From assembly GCF_001665685.1 (NCBI RefSeq), contig NZ_LZTB01000057.1, positions 62,001-126,000 on the forward strand: a stretch of 64,000 bases of DNA. The letters are read 5' to 3'. This document shows positions 8,224 through 16,091 of this stretch, in pieces. The DNA is from Mycobacterium sp. 852013-50091_SCH5140682. Lineage in GTDB: Bacteria > Actinomycetota > Actinomycetes > Mycobacteriales > Mycobacteriaceae. Each line of letters begins with the position of its first letter. Within the stretch, counting starts at the first letter, position 1. Under the pieces are notes generated by a model. It searched no databases and was not told where the DNA came from. It saw only the letters and a list, made by a program, of their open reading frames with translations. Both the position numbers and the translations under genes were made by a program.

Positions 8224-9926
8224 AGGGCTTCGGCCGCCGCCTGCCCGGCGGCACGCCCGGAGAAGATGCACCCACCCAGGAACGTGCCCTCGAGCGCGTT
8301 GTAACCATGCACGCCGCCGCCACCGAACCCGGCGGCCTCGCCCGCGGCATACAGCCCGGCGATGGCCTGACCGTCGGTCCGGAATGCACGCGACGACAGA
8401 TCAGTCTGAATGCCGCCCAACGTCTTTCGAGTCAGGATGTGCAGTTTGACGCCGATCAGCGGGCCCGCGGACTGATCGAGGATGCGGTGTGGCGCGGCGA
8501 CCCGGGCCAGGCGGTCGCCGAGGTAGCGCCGTGCGTTGCGGATGCCTTGCACCTGAGCATCTTTGGCGAACGGGTTGGCGAATTGCAGGTCACGCGACTC
8601 GATCTGCGCCCGGATGGCTTTCGCGTCCAGCAGCGGCGCGTCGGTGAGCGCGTTCATCTTGGCGACAAGCGATTCGAGATCGTCGGCGACGACGAAGTCG
8701 GCACCGTGGCGTTTGAACGCCTCGACCGGGCCCGGCGCCGAGCGACTCAGCAGCCGCTCACGCAGCATCGCAGACCGGTTCTTGCCAGTGATGTCAGGAT
8801 TCTGCTCCGACCCCGAGAGCGCGAACTCTTTCTCGATGATCTTCTGGGTCAGGATGAACCAGGAATGGTCGTGCCCCGCGATATCGGGATCGGTGCGGAG
8901 ATGACGCAAGGTGCCCAGGGTGTCGTAGCCGGGCAGATACGGCGCGGGCAGCCGACGGCCGATCGCGTCGAACCACATCGATGACGGTCCGGGCAGGATC
9001 CGGATCGCGTGGTCGGGCCAGATCGGATTCCAGTTCTGGATGCCTTCTGTGTAATGCCACATGCGGTCCCGGTTGACCAGGCGCACACCGGCGTCGGCAG
9101 CGATGTCGAGCATGCGACCGTCCACGTAGGCGGGCACACCGGTGATCATCGACCGCGGGGGCGTGCCCATGCGGGACGGCCAATAGCGCCGCACCATTTC
9201 ATGGTTGGCGCCGATCCCGCCCGAGGCGACGACGACGGCCTGCGCGCTCAGTTCGAAATCTCCGACAACGTCGCGGTTGGACGGCGCACCGCGCGGTGCG
9301 TCGTCGGGGGCCAGCACCACGCCGCGGACGCCGGTGACGGCACCATCGGTGAACACCAGCTCGTCGACGCGGTGCCGGTGATGGAAGGTGACCAGCCCGT
9401 CAGTCGCCGCGGCGAGTGCCGAATTCACAAAGGGCTCAACGATTCCCGTGCCTGTACCCCAGGCGACGTGAAACCGGGGCACCGAGTTGCCGTGACCGTC
9501 GGCGCGCAGGTCGCCACGTTCGGCCCAGCCCACGGTCGGCACGAAGGTGATGCCGTGCTCGGAGAGGTACGCGCGTTTCTCGCCGGCGGCGAACTCCACG
9601 TAGGCGCGGGCCCACTGGGCGGCCCAGGCGTCTTCGTCGTCGACCCGGTCGAACGCGGCGCTGCCCTGCCAGTCGTTCCACGCGAGCTCGAGCGAATCCT
9701 TGATCCCCAGGCGGCGTTGTTCGGGGCTGCCGACGAGAAAGATCCCGCCGAACGACCAGAATGCCTGGCCGCCGAGGTTGGCCGCGTTCTCCTGATCGAC
9801 GACGGCGACTTTCTTTCCGCGCCGGGTCAATTCACGGGTGGCGACCAGCCCGGCCAGTCCCCCGCCCACCACGATCACATCGGCATCCACAGCCGCGCCT
9901 CCCGTCCCGCTCGTATCCGTATTCAA
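8220..9926 (-). CDS. FAD-binding dehydrogenase (fumarate reductase/3-ketosteroid dehydrogenase-like flavoprotein)
   Basis: A 568-residue flavoprotein. The N-terminal Rossmann motif VIVVGGGLAGLVATREL is followed by the adenine-loop acid (VVDQE). A second FAD segment near the C-terminus reads GLYAAGEAAGFGGGGVHGYNALEG. This architecture (FAD_binding_2) is shared by fumarate reductase, 3-ketosteroid delta-1-dehydrogenase and a widespread actinobacterial dehydrogenase group. The last fits best, and the substrate is unknown. The longest frame starts with TTG at 9926 with GGTGAG just upstream; GTG at 9890 is the other choice. A perfect palindrome CGTATTCAATACG (9918-9930) overlaps the TTG start and could be an operator. 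It is convergent with the LLM oxidoreductase and downstream of the rplO terminator. Confidence 0.8.
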   Translation of the reverse strand: MNTDTSGTGGAAVDADVIVVGGGLAGLVATRELTRRGKKVAVVDQENAANLGGQAFWSFGGIFLVGSPEQRRLGIKDSLELAWNDWQGSAAFDRVDDEDAWAAQWARAYVEFAAGEKRAYLSEHGITFVPTVGWAERGDLRADGHGNSVPRFHVAWGTGTGIVEPFVNSALAAATDGLVTFHHRHRVDELVFTDGAVTGVRGVVLAPDDAPRGAPSNRDVVGDFELSAQAVVVASGGIGANHEMVRRYWPSRMGTPPRSMITGVPAYVDGRMLDIAADAGVRLVNRDRMWHYTEGIQNWNPIWPDHAIRILPGPSSMWFDAIGRRLPAPYLPGYDTLGTLRHLRTDPDIAGHDHSWFILTQKIIEKEFALSGSEQNPDITGKNRSAMLRERLLSRSAPGPVEAFKRHGADFVVADDLESLVAKMNALTDAPLLDAKAIRAQIESRDLQFANPFAKDAQVQGIRNARRYLGDRLARVAAPHRILDQSAGPLIGVKLHILTRKTLGGIQTDLSSRAFRTDGQAIAGLYAAGEAAGFGGGGVHGYNALEGTFLGGCIFSGRAAGQAAAEAL

Positions 9927-10014
9927 TACGAACTCACCGCGAGCGTGAAACCTCTGCGAGAAATCGCGTGGGATCTCGCAGACGATTCACAATCGAGGAT
10001 GGGGCGGCAACGGA

Positions 10015-10044
10015 AAAGGGCCCTCGCCGAAGCGAGGGCCCTTT
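10015..10044 (-). terminator. Intrinsic terminator of the spc ribosomal protein operon
   Basis: A perfect 13-base-pair hairpin. The left arm is 10015-10027 and the right arm 10032-10044. Read on the minus strand, the loop is the stable TTCG tetraloop and the stem ends in a run of T (TTTTCC). It lies 12 bases past the rplO stop. This is a classical Rho-independent terminator, unusually canonical for a mycobacterium, and marks the end of the rpsH-rplO transcription unit. Confidence 0.9.
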
Positions 10045-10056
10045 GCACGTCGAAAC

Positions 10057-10500
10057 TTACAGCTCGGTGGCCGAACCGCCTGCAGCGGTGATGGCCTCAC
10101 GGGCGCTGCCGCTGAACTTGTTGGCGGTGACGTCGACCTTGACGGCCAGCTTGCCGTCGCCGAGAACCTTGACCAGGCTGTTCTTGCGAACCAGGCCCTT
10201 GGCCACCAGCTCGTCGACACCGACGGTGCCGCCCTGCGGGAAAGCCTTGCTGATGTCGCCGACGTTGACGACCTCATACTCGGTCCGGAAGCGGTTCTTG
10301 AAGCCCTTGAGCTTCGGCAACCGCATGTGGATCGGCATCTGGCCACCCTCGAACGTCACCGGGACGTTCTTGCGGGCCTTGGTGCCCTTGGTACCGCGAC
10401 CGGCGGTCTTACCCTTGGAGCCCTCACCACGACCAACGCGGGTCTTGGCGGTCTTCGAGCCCGCAGCCGGCTTCAGGTCATGAAGCTTGATAACGCTCAT
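10057..10500 (-). CDS. rplO: 50S ribosomal protein L15
   Basis: A 147-residue large-subunit protein with the usual glycine-rich basic N-terminus (HDLKPAAGSKTAKTRVGRGEGSKGKTAGRG) and the conserved C-terminal globular part ending GSATEL. It binds 23S rRNA during assembly of the 50S subunit. It is the last gene of this cluster. Its ATG overlaps the rpmD stop by four bases, and a strong terminator follows. secY, which commonly follows rplO in bacteria, is absent; an unrelated FAD dehydrogenase comes next. Confidence 0.97.
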   Translation of the reverse strand: MSVIKLHDLKPAAGSKTAKTRVGRGEGSKGKTAGRGTKGTKARKNVPVTFEGGQMPIHMRLPKLKGFKNRFRTEYEVVNVGDISKAFPQGGTVGVDELVAKGLVRKNSLVKVLGDGKLAVKVDVTANKFSGSAREAITAAGGSATEL

Positions 10501-10679
10501 TTGACTTCCTCCACCTCGACGAGGTGATGCACAACATTGATCAGACCGCGGGTCTGGGCGTTGTCCTCACGAACCACGGACTGACGGATCTTCTTCAGTC
10601 CCAGGGTCCGCAGGCTTTCGCGCTGCTTCCAGCGTGCGCCGATGATCCCGCGCACCTGGGTGATCTTGAGCTCTGCCAT
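10497..10679 (-). CDS. rpmD: 50S ribosomal protein L30
   Basis: A 60-residue protein (MAELKITQVRGIIGARWKQR at the start) of normal bacterial L30 length. The conserved SLRTLGLKKIRQSVVRED core and NVVHHLVEVEEV end are present. It sits between rpsE (two-base gap) and rplO (ATGA overlap), the standard order. Confidence 0.96.
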   Translation of the reverse strand: MAELKITQVRGIIGARWKQRESLRTLGLKKIRQSVVREDNAQTRGLINVVHHLVEVEEVK

Positions 10680-10681
10680 GG

Positions 10682-11350
10682 TTATGCCGATCCCTCACGC
10701 GCGGCTGCAGCAGCCAGCGCTTCGCTCTCGCGTCGGGCCCGCAGCATGCCGGCCGGCGCAACATCCTCGATGGGCAGACCGCGACGGGCCGCCACCTCTT
10801 CCGGACGCTGCAGCAGCTTCAGCGCGGCAACGGTGGCGTGCACCACGTTGATCGCGTTGTCGCTACCCAGCGACTTGGCCAGGACGTCGTGCACCCCAGC
10901 GCATTCCAGCACCGCGCGGCACGCGCCACCGGCGATGACACCGGTACCGGGGCTTGCGGGGCGCAGCATCACCACACCGGCTGCGGCCTCACCCTGCACC
11001 GGGTGGGTCACGGTGCCGCCGATCAGCGGAACCCTGAAGAAGCCCTTGCGCGCTTCCTCGACACCCTTGGCGATGGCGGCCGGAACTTCCTTGGCCTTGC
11101 CGTAGCCCACACCCACCATGCCGTGACCGTCGCCGACGATCACCAGAGCGGTGAAGCTGAACCGACGGCCACCCTTGACCACCTTGGACACGCGGTTGAT
11201 GGTGACCACGCGCTCGATGTAGTTGCTCTTCTCACCACGGTCGTCGCCGCGGCCACGGCCACCACGGTCATCGCGGCGGCCCCGGCCGTCGCGGTCACCA
11301 CGACCGCCACGGTTGTCCTGCGCCGAACCGGCGCTAGCCTGCTCGGCCAT
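10682..11350 (-). CDS. rpsE: 30S ribosomal protein S5
   Basis: A 222-residue S5. The double-stranded RNA-binding N-terminal domain (about 40-105) includes INRVSKVVKGGRRFSFTALVIVGDG, and the C-terminal domain carries AAGVVMLRPASPGTGVIAGG. S5 contributes to decoding accuracy and start-site fidelity in the 30S subunit. Before the core there is an about 40-residue low-complexity extension made almost only of R, G and D, as in other actinobacteria. This likely disordered tail accounts for the extra length over E. coli S5. Confidence 0.97.
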   Translation of the reverse strand: MAEQASAGSAQDNRGGRGDRDGRGRRDDRGGRGRGDDRGEKSNYIERVVTINRVSKVVKGGRRFSFTALVIVGDGHGMVGVGYGKAKEVPAAIAKGVEEARKGFFRVPLIGGTVTHPVQGEAAAGVVMLRPASPGTGVIAGGACRAVLECAGVHDVLAKSLGSDNAINVVHATVAALKLLQRPEEVAARRGLPIEDVAPAGMLRARRESEALAAAAAREGSA

Positions 11351-11375
11351 TATGCAGTCCTCTCGTTAACAGTCA

Positions 11376-11789
11376 TCAGAATTTCAGCCCACCCTCTCGC
11401 GCGGCGTCGGCCAACGCGGCGATGCGGCCGCCGTAGGTGTAGCCACCACGGTCGAACACGACGGCCTCGATGCCGGCGGCCTTGGCGCGCTCGGCGATCA
11501 GCTGACCGACACGGACGCTGTGTGCCTTCTTGTCGCCGTCCACCGCGCGGACGTCGGGCTCGATCGACGAGGCCGCCGCCAGGGTGACGCCTTCCAGATC
11601 GTCGACGAGCTGGACATGGATGTGCCGGGCCGACCGGTTGACCACCAGACGCGGGGTCTGGGCGGTGCCGGCGACCTTCTTGCGCAGCCGGGCGTGGCGG
11701 CGCAGACGAGAGTTGCGACGGGTCTCAGAGATGTTCTGGCCCACCGGCTTACGCTTGGCGTTTTCTGCAGTAACAGTTTTGGGAGCCAT
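11376..11789 (-). CDS. rplR: 50S ribosomal protein L18
   Basis: A 137-residue L18 that binds 5S rRNA with L5. The basic N-terminus (RRNSRLRRHARLRKKVAGT) and the conserved LVVNRSARHIHVQLVDD and VVFDRGGYTYGGRIAALADAAREGGLKF segments are clear. The next gene, rpsE, begins 25 bases downstream. The reading frame starts with ATG two bases after the rplF stop. Confidence 0.96.
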   Translation of the reverse strand: MAPKTVTAENAKRKPVGQNISETRRNSRLRRHARLRKKVAGTAQTPRLVVNRSARHIHVQLVDDLEGVTLAAASSIEPDVRAVDGDKKAHSVRVGQLIAERAKAAGIEAVVFDRGGYTYGGRIAALADAAREGGLKF

Positions 11790-11791
11790 GG

Positions 11792-12331
11792 TTACTTACC
11801 TGTCTTTCCGACCTTGCGGCGGATCTGCTCACCCTCGTAGCGAATGCCCTTGCCCTTGTACGGGTCCGGGCGACGCAGGCGACGGATGACAGCGGAGATC
11901 TGGCCGACCTTCTGCTTGTCGATACCCGACACCGAGAACTTCGTGGGCGTCTCCACCGCGAAGGTGATGCCCTCGGGAGCCTCGATCAGAACCGGGTGGC
12001 TGTAGCCCAGCGCGAACTCCAGGTTCGAGCCCTTGGCCACAACGCGGTAACCGACGCCGAAGATCTCCATCTTGCGGGTGTAGCCCTCGGTCACACCGGT
12101 GACCAGGTTGGCGATCAGGGTGCGAGACAGTCCGTGCAGCGAGCGGTTGCGCCGCTCGTCGTCGGGACGGGCCACCACGATCGCGCCGTCATCGTTGCGC
12201 GACACGGCAATCGGCTCGGCGACATCGAGCACCAGGGTGCCCTTGGGCCCCTTCACCGAAACGTTCTGACCGTCGATGGTCACGTCGACTCCGGCGGGAA
12301 CCGGAACCGGCTGCTTTCCAATACGCGACAT
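11792..12331 (-). CDS. rplF: 50S ribosomal protein L6
   Basis: A 179-residue L6 with the two expected alpha/beta repeats. It starts MSRIGKQPVPVPAGVDV and ends with the conserved RRPDPYKGKGIRYEGEQIRRKVGKTGK. It lies near the factor-binding centre of the 50S subunit. It is preceded by rpsH with a 12-base gap and followed by rplR with a two-base gap. Confidence 0.97.
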   Translation of the reverse strand: MSRIGKQPVPVPAGVDVTIDGQNVSVKGPKGTLVLDVAEPIAVSRNDDGAIVVARPDDERRNRSLHGLSRTLIANLVTGVTEGYTRKMEIFGVGYRVVAKGSNLEFALGYSHPVLIEAPEGITFAVETPTKFSVSGIDKQKVGQISAVIRRLRRPDPYKGKGIRYEGEQIRRKVGKTGK

Positions 12332-12343
12332 ATCTGCTTCCCC

Positions 12344-12742
12344 CTACCAGACGTAAGCGAGGACTTCGCCGCCCACGCCCTGTCGAGATGCCTGGCGGTC
12401 GGTGAGCAGGCCCGAGGACGTGGAGATGATCGCCACACCCAGGCCACCGAGAACGCGCGGCAAATTGGTGGATTTTGCGTAAACCCGCAGACCGGGCTTG
12501 CTCACGCGACGCAGGCCGGCGATGCTGCGCTCACGGCTGGGGCCGTACTTGAGCTGCACCACCAGGGACTTGCCGACGCGGGCGTCCTCAGTGCGGTAAT
12601 CGGAGATGTAGCCCTCTTTCTTGAGGATCTCGGCGATGTTCGCCTTGATCTTCGAGTGGGGCAGGGTCACCTCATCGTGGTACGCCGAGTTGGCGTTGCG
12701 CAGACGTGTCAGGAAGTCTGCGATCGGATCCGTCATTGTCAT
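12344..12742 (-). CDS. rpsH: 30S ribosomal protein S8
   Basis: A 132-residue S8 that binds the central domain of 16S rRNA. It starts MTMTDPIADFLTRLRNAN and ends GVGGEVLAYVW. The ATG at 12742 was chosen because the family begins with MTMTDPI; the reading frame continues upstream to 12820 without homology. Unlike in many bacteria it is not packed against rpsN. A 334-base gap with a promoter-like sequence and a preceding hairpin makes it the first gene of a second transcription unit. Confidence 0.97.
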   Translation of the reverse strand: MTMTDPIADFLTRLRNANSAYHDEVTLPHSKIKANIAEILKKEGYISDYRTEDARVGKSLVVQLKYGPSRERSIAGLRRVSKPGLRVYAKSTNLPRVLGGLGVAIISTSSGLLTDRQASRQGVGGEVLAYVW

Positions 12743-13019
12743 GACAGCGTCAATCAACCTCTCCCGCTGCGGTTCCCATACAGCGCGCTCGCACCGGTTC
12801 CCGTAAGGGGCCTGGCACATCGCACGGTGGGCCTACTGCGAAGTGTTCATCCGTATCTGACCGGGTTCGGTCAGGGGTCGTACGTCAGCAGTGACACCTG
12901 TGGGCGGCACATACCGACTCGCCTGGGCAAAGAGCCACAGGCAACCGGTCAAGTGTAGACAACCGGCAGCTCAGAGCCAAATCTGCGAGACGAGCTCGCC
13001 GACTGGGCCCCGAACACCA
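12743..13019 (-). other. Long untranslated region upstream of rpsH
   Basis: No credible gene lies between rpsH and the hairpin after rpsN. The region holds a promoter-like pair (12952-12980). Between that promoter and rpsH there is a leader of about 200 bases containing a small inverted repeat: CTGACC at 12857-12862 and GGTCAG at 12869-12874, with a six-base loop. The leader could host autogenous control by a ribosomal protein (S8 does this in E. coli), but no specific S8-site mimic was identified. Confidence 0.5.
12952..12980 (-). promoter_or_regulatory. Predicted housekeeping promoter of rpsH-rplF-rplR-rpsE-rpmD-rplO
   Basis: Read on the minus strand there is TTGGCT (12980-12975), a 17-base spacer and TACACT (12957-12952). 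This resembles the SigA-type -35 and -10 elements and is very close to the two other ribosomal promoters of this window, which have TTGGCG with 17-base spacers. Transcription would start near 12945, leaving an about 200-base leader. Confidence 0.5.
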
Positions 13020-13063
13020 GCAGCACCCCGCGGGTCCCGGATGGCCGGGTCACGGGGTGCTGC
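13020..13063 (-). terminator. Hairpin terminator/attenuator after rpsN
   Basis: An 11-base-pair perfect outer stem (GCAGCACCCCG at 13020-13030 with 13053-13063) encloses an inner five-base-pair stem (CCCGG 13036-13040, CCGGG 13045-13049). It begins 14 bases after the rpsN TAA. There is no T-run, which is usual for mycobacterial terminator-like hairpins. It probably ends or attenuates the rplN-rplX-rplE-rpsN transcript. Confidence 0.6.
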
Positions 13064-13076
13064 CGTCAGTGCGTTG

Positions 13077-13262
13077 TTACCAGCTGGACTTCTGCACGCC
13101 GGGCAGCTCGCCCGCATGTGCCATCTCGCGCAGGCAGATACGGCACAGCCCGAACTTGCGGAAAACCGCGTGCGGACGACCGCACCGCTGGCAGCGCGTG
13201 TATGCGCGGACCGCGAACTTGGGCTTCTTGTTGGCCTTGTGGACCAGAGCCTTCTTTGCCAT
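13077..13262 (-). CDS. rpsN: 30S ribosomal protein S14, zinc-binding type (S14Z)
   Basis: A 61-residue S14 of the short zinc-binding (C+) type. C24-Q-R-C27 and C40-R-I-C43 are the four zinc ligands. It starts MAKKALVHKANKKPKF and ends GVQKSSW. The zinc-independent long paralogue, if this organism has one, is not in the window. The ATG at 13262 lies five bases after the rplE stop. A hairpin follows and the operon appears to break here. Confidence 0.97.
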   Translation of the reverse strand: MAKKALVHKANKKPKFAVRAYTRCQRCGRPHAVFRKFGLCRICLREMAHAGELPGVQKSSW

Positions 13263-13266
13263 GTGC

Positions 13267-13830
13267 TCAGTTCTCCTTGAAGGGGAAGCCCAGCGCCCGC
13301 AGCAGCGCACGGCCTTCGTCGTCGTTGGTCGCCGAGGTGACGACGGTGATGTCCATGCCGCGGGGCCGGTCGATGGAATCCACGTCGATCTCGTGGAACA
13401 TCGACTGCTCGTTCAGACCGAAGGTGTAGTTGCCGGTGCCGTCGAACTGCTTGGCCGACAGGCCGCGGAAGTCGCGGATACGGGGCAGCGCGATGGAGAT
13501 CAGTCGGTCCAGGAACTCCCACATGCGGTCGCCGCGCAGCGTGACGCGGGCACCGATGGGCATGCCCTCGCGGAGCTTGAACTGGGCGATGGACTTACGA
13601 GCCTTGCGGATCTCGGGCTTCTGACCGGTGATCAGGGCCAGGTCGTTGACCGCGCCGTTGATCAGCTTGGCGTCGCGGGCGGCGTCACCGACACCCATGT
13701 TGACGACGACCTTGACCACGCCGGGGATCTGCATGACGTTGCCGTACTCGAACTGCTGCTGCAGCGACTCGCGGATTTCGTCGCGGTAGCGCTGCTTGAG
13801 CCGGGGAAGGGTCTTCTCTGCGGTGGTCAT
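13267..13830 (-). CDS. rplE: 50S ribosomal protein L5
   Basis: A 187-residue L5 that binds 5S rRNA and forms the intersubunit bridge at the central protuberance. It starts MTTAEKTLPRLKQRYRDEI. The conserved segments GDAARDAKLINGAVNDL, PIGARVTLRGDRMWEFLDRLI and GRALLRALGFPFKEN are all present. The gene is two bases from rplX and four from rpsN. Confidence 0.97.
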   Translation of the reverse strand: MTTAEKTLPRLKQRYRDEIRESLQQQFEYGNVMQIPGVVKVVVNMGVGDAARDAKLINGAVNDLALITGQKPEIRKARKSIAQFKLREGMPIGARVTLRGDRMWEFLDRLISIALPRIRDFRGLSAKQFDGTGNYTFGLNEQSMFHEIDVDSIDRPRGMDITVVTSATNDDEGRALLRALGFPFKEN

Positions 13831-13832
13831 AG

Positions 13833-14150
13833 TCAGATGTCCTTGCCGTTGCGCTTGGAGACGCGAACCTTCTTGCCGCTCTCCTCATCGACGCGGTAGC
13901 CGATGCGGGTCGGGTTGCCGTCGGAGTCGACCACCATCACGTTGGACACGTGGATCGGCGCCTCCTGAGTGACGATGCCGCCCGATGAGGCCCCACGCTC
14001 GTTCTGCGACTGCGCGGTGTGCTTCTTGATCCGGTTGACGCCCTCGACGAGGACCTTGTTGCGCTCCGGGTAGGCGACCAGGACCTTGCCCTTGGCGCCC
14101 TTGTCCTTACCGGAGACCACCAGAACGGTGTCGCCCTTGTGGACCTTCAT
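13833..14150 (-). CDS. rplX: 50S ribosomal protein L24
   Basis: A 105-residue L24 with an N-terminal KOW motif (HKGDTVLVVSGKDKGAKGKVL). This is an assembly-initiating 23S rRNA-binding protein. Its start codon lies directly next to the rplN stop. Length and sequence are normal for actinobacteria. Confidence 0.96.
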   Translation of the reverse strand: MKVHKGDTVLVVSGKDKGAKGKVLVAYPERNKVLVEGVNRIKKHTAQSQNERGASSGGIVTQEAPIHVSNVMVVDSDGNPTRIGYRVDEESGKKVRVSKRNGKDI

Positions 14151-14519
14151 TTACAAAACCTCCGGGGCCAGCGAGACGATCTTCATGAACTTCTTCTCGC
14201 GCAGTTCGCGACCGACCGGCCCGAAGATGCGGGTGCCGCGGGGGTCGTTGTCGTTCTTGATGATGACTGCGGCGTTCTCGTCAAACTTGATGTAGCTGCC
14301 GTCGGCGCGACGACGTTCCTTGACGGTGCGCACGACGACGGCCTTCACGACGTCACCACGCTTGACGTTGCCGCCGGGGATGGCGTCCTTGACGGTCGCC
14401 ACGATGATGTCGCCGATGCCGGCATAGCGTCGCGACGAGCCACCGAGCACGCGGATGCACAAGATCTCCTTGGCACCCGTGTTGTCGGCGACCTTCAACC
14501 GCGATTCCTGCTGAATCAC
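14151..14519 (-). CDS. rplN: 50S ribosomal protein L14
   Basis: A 122-residue L14 (MIQQESRLKVADNTGAKEIL at the start, the usual beta-barrel, and REKKFMKIVSLAPEVL at the end). It lies at the subunit interface next to L19. It is the first gene of this transcription unit. In most bacteria it directly follows rpsQ; here rpsQ is about 43.7 kb away on the same strand. Confidence 0.97.
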   Translation of the reverse strand: MIQQESRLKVADNTGAKEILCIRVLGGSSRRYAGIGDIIVATVKDAIPGGNVKRGDVVKAVVVRTVKERRRADGSYIKFDENAAVIIKNDNDPRGTRIFGPVGRELREKKFMKIVSLAPEVL

Positions 14520-14650
14520 TCGATCTCCTGACCTGGGTTTTTATGCACGCCAGATTCCGACCTGGACGTGCGCGGTCTTTGTTGACTATGGATACGCCAG
14601 ACTGATCTCAGAACAGCAACCAGCCAGGGTCTACCCAAGACAACCCCTAC

Positions 14651-14679
14651 ATAGTAGGCGAGCTCGGGCAGTGCGCCAA
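14651..14679 (-). promoter_or_regulatory. Predicted housekeeping promoter of rplN-rplX-rplE-rpsN
   Basis: On the minus strand there is TTGGCG (14679-14674), a 17-base spacer and TACTAT (14656-14651). The start would be near 14644, giving an about 125-base leader before rplN. The -35 hexamer is identical to that proposed for the S10 operon. Its presence fits the separation of rplN from the upstream S10 genes, which forces the unit to have its own promoter. Confidence 0.55.
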
Positions 14680-14718
14680 ATCGCTGCAGGTCCGGCCCAC
14701 AGTCGCTACTGGCTCAAT

Positions 14719-15840
14719 CTACGCGCCGCCCACACCCCAGTGCAGCACGCGCGAGGTCAGCAGCACCAGGGCGAGCGAAACGATGGCGACCACCACGAGC
14801 CCGATCACGGCGACGACGAGCGGACGCCACCCGGTGCGTGCGATCTGACGGATGTCGGTGGACAGGCCCACCCCGGCGAAGGTCAGCAGGAACGCCCACT
14901 TGGAGATGTTGCCGACGTTGGTCAGCTGCCCCTTGCTCAGCAGGCCCGCCGTCGCCACCGCCGACACGGCGAGGAAGCCGAGGACGAACTTCGGGAACTT
15001 CTCCCATACGAAGGCGGCCTTGGCCCGCACGCCGGGAGCCAACTCGTCGGCCTCCCCCTTGGATGCCCAGTACAGCGCGAAGCCGAGCACGACGAAACCG
15101 ATGAGGGCGTTGCGTACGGACTTGACGAGCACCGCGATCTTGCCCGCCTCATCGGAGAAGAGATAACCGGTGGCGGTGGTCTCGGCGGTGTTGTCGACCG
15201 CGAGGCCCGCCCAGAGGCCGAACTCGTGATCGCTGAGCCCGATCGCATGCCCCAATGGCGGCAGCGTGAACAACGCCACGGCACCGAGCGCGAGGATCGC
15301 CGCGATCGCGTAGCTGACGTCGGAATTGCGGGCCCGGATGGCGCCCTTGGACGCGATGATGGCCGACACCCCGCAGATCGAGGTACCGATGGCCAGCAGG
15401 GAACCGAGCTTGCCGGACAGCCCGAACAGGCGCGCGGCGAGGATGATGATGGTGCCCGCCACCGTCATGTCGACCAGGATCTGCACGAGGCTCGTGGCGC
15501 CGAGCTTGAGCACGTCGCCGAGCACGAAGCGGGACCCGAGAGCCACGATCCCGACCTTCAGCCAGAACTGGTAGGTCAGTACACCGGGACGGAAAATCCT
15601 ATGTAGCCCAACGGTGTTGGCGATCACGAGGCCGATGAGAATGGCCCACAAGACATACTCGATGTCGGGCACCCGCCAGTGCTGATGTTTGGCCAAGGCC
15701 AGCCAGCCCACCTCGGCGTATTTGCCGGCCACCCCCACAGCGACAAGCAGCAGCAGGCCGGGGAGGTAATCCAGCGGACGCGTGCTGGTGAAATCCGACG
15801 CCGACTCGTCGGCGAGATCACGATCGGCAACGGTGCTCAT
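14719..15840 (-). CDS. YeiH/UPF0324-family putative sulfate exporter (main membrane part)
   Basis: A 373-residue polytopic membrane protein with about ten hydrophobic helices. Family signatures include IEYVLWAILIGLVIANTVG, the repeat-like TSICGVSAIIASKGAIRA, AVDNTAETTATGYLFSDEAG and SKWAFLLTFAGVGLSTDI. Members are called putative sulfate exporters, with little biochemical proof. The ATG at 15840 lies five bases after the stop of a small ORF. That small ORF encodes what looks like the first transmembrane segment of the same family, so this gene may be the larger half of a split transporter. Confidence 0.8.
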   Translation of the reverse strand: MSTVADRDLADESASDFTSTRPLDYLPGLLLLVAVGVAGKYAEVGWLALAKHQHWRVPDIEYVLWAILIGLVIANTVGLHRIFRPGVLTYQFWLKVGIVALGSRFVLGDVLKLGATSLVQILVDMTVAGTIIILAARLFGLSGKLGSLLAIGTSICGVSAIIASKGAIRARNSDVSYAIAAILALGAVALFTLPPLGHAIGLSDHEFGLWAGLAVDNTAETTATGYLFSDEAGKIAVLVKSVRNALIGFVVLGFALYWASKGEADELAPGVRAKAAFVWEKFPKFVLGFLAVSAVATAGLLSKGQLTNVGNISKWAFLLTFAGVGLSTDIRQIARTGWRPLVVAVIGLVVVAIVSLALVLLTSRVLHWGVGGA

Positions 15841-15845
15841 GCCGG

Positions 15846-15992
15846 TCACCAGGGGATCTTCGGCAGCACCCCGGCAACCGCGAGCGCGGTCACCGCGAGG
15901 CCGAGAATCGTTGCCCACCAATCGGATCCGATGCGGGCCAACAATCCCCGCTCGGATACCGCAGCGTTGTCTGCGGGTGTGCCCTCTGCCAC
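15846..15992 (-). CDS. Small membrane protein resembling the N-terminal helix of YeiH exporters
   Basis: A 48-residue ORF starting at GTG 15992 with GGAGGA seven bases upstream. After a short hydrophilic N-terminus it carries one hydrophobic helix, DWWATILGLAVTALAVAGVL, and ends PKIPW. The D-W-W-A...G-L...P-K-I-P pattern resembles the extreme N-terminus of many full-length YeiH/UPF0324 proteins. It ends with TGA five bases before the ATG of the exporter. Translational coupling is therefore likely. Whether this is an old frameshift or stop, or a real two-subunit arrangement, cannot be told from one sequence. Confidence 0.65.
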   Translation of the reverse strand: MAEGTPADNAAVSERGLLARIGSDWWATILGLAVTALAVAGVLPKIPW

Positions 15993-16091
15993 CGTGCGCT
16001 CCTCCCAGTCGGACCGTCGGCACCCGGCCGACGCCGGGCTCATCCTGGCGCGCGCGTGGGTTCAGGACCTACATATCGGATCGCGGTGAAT

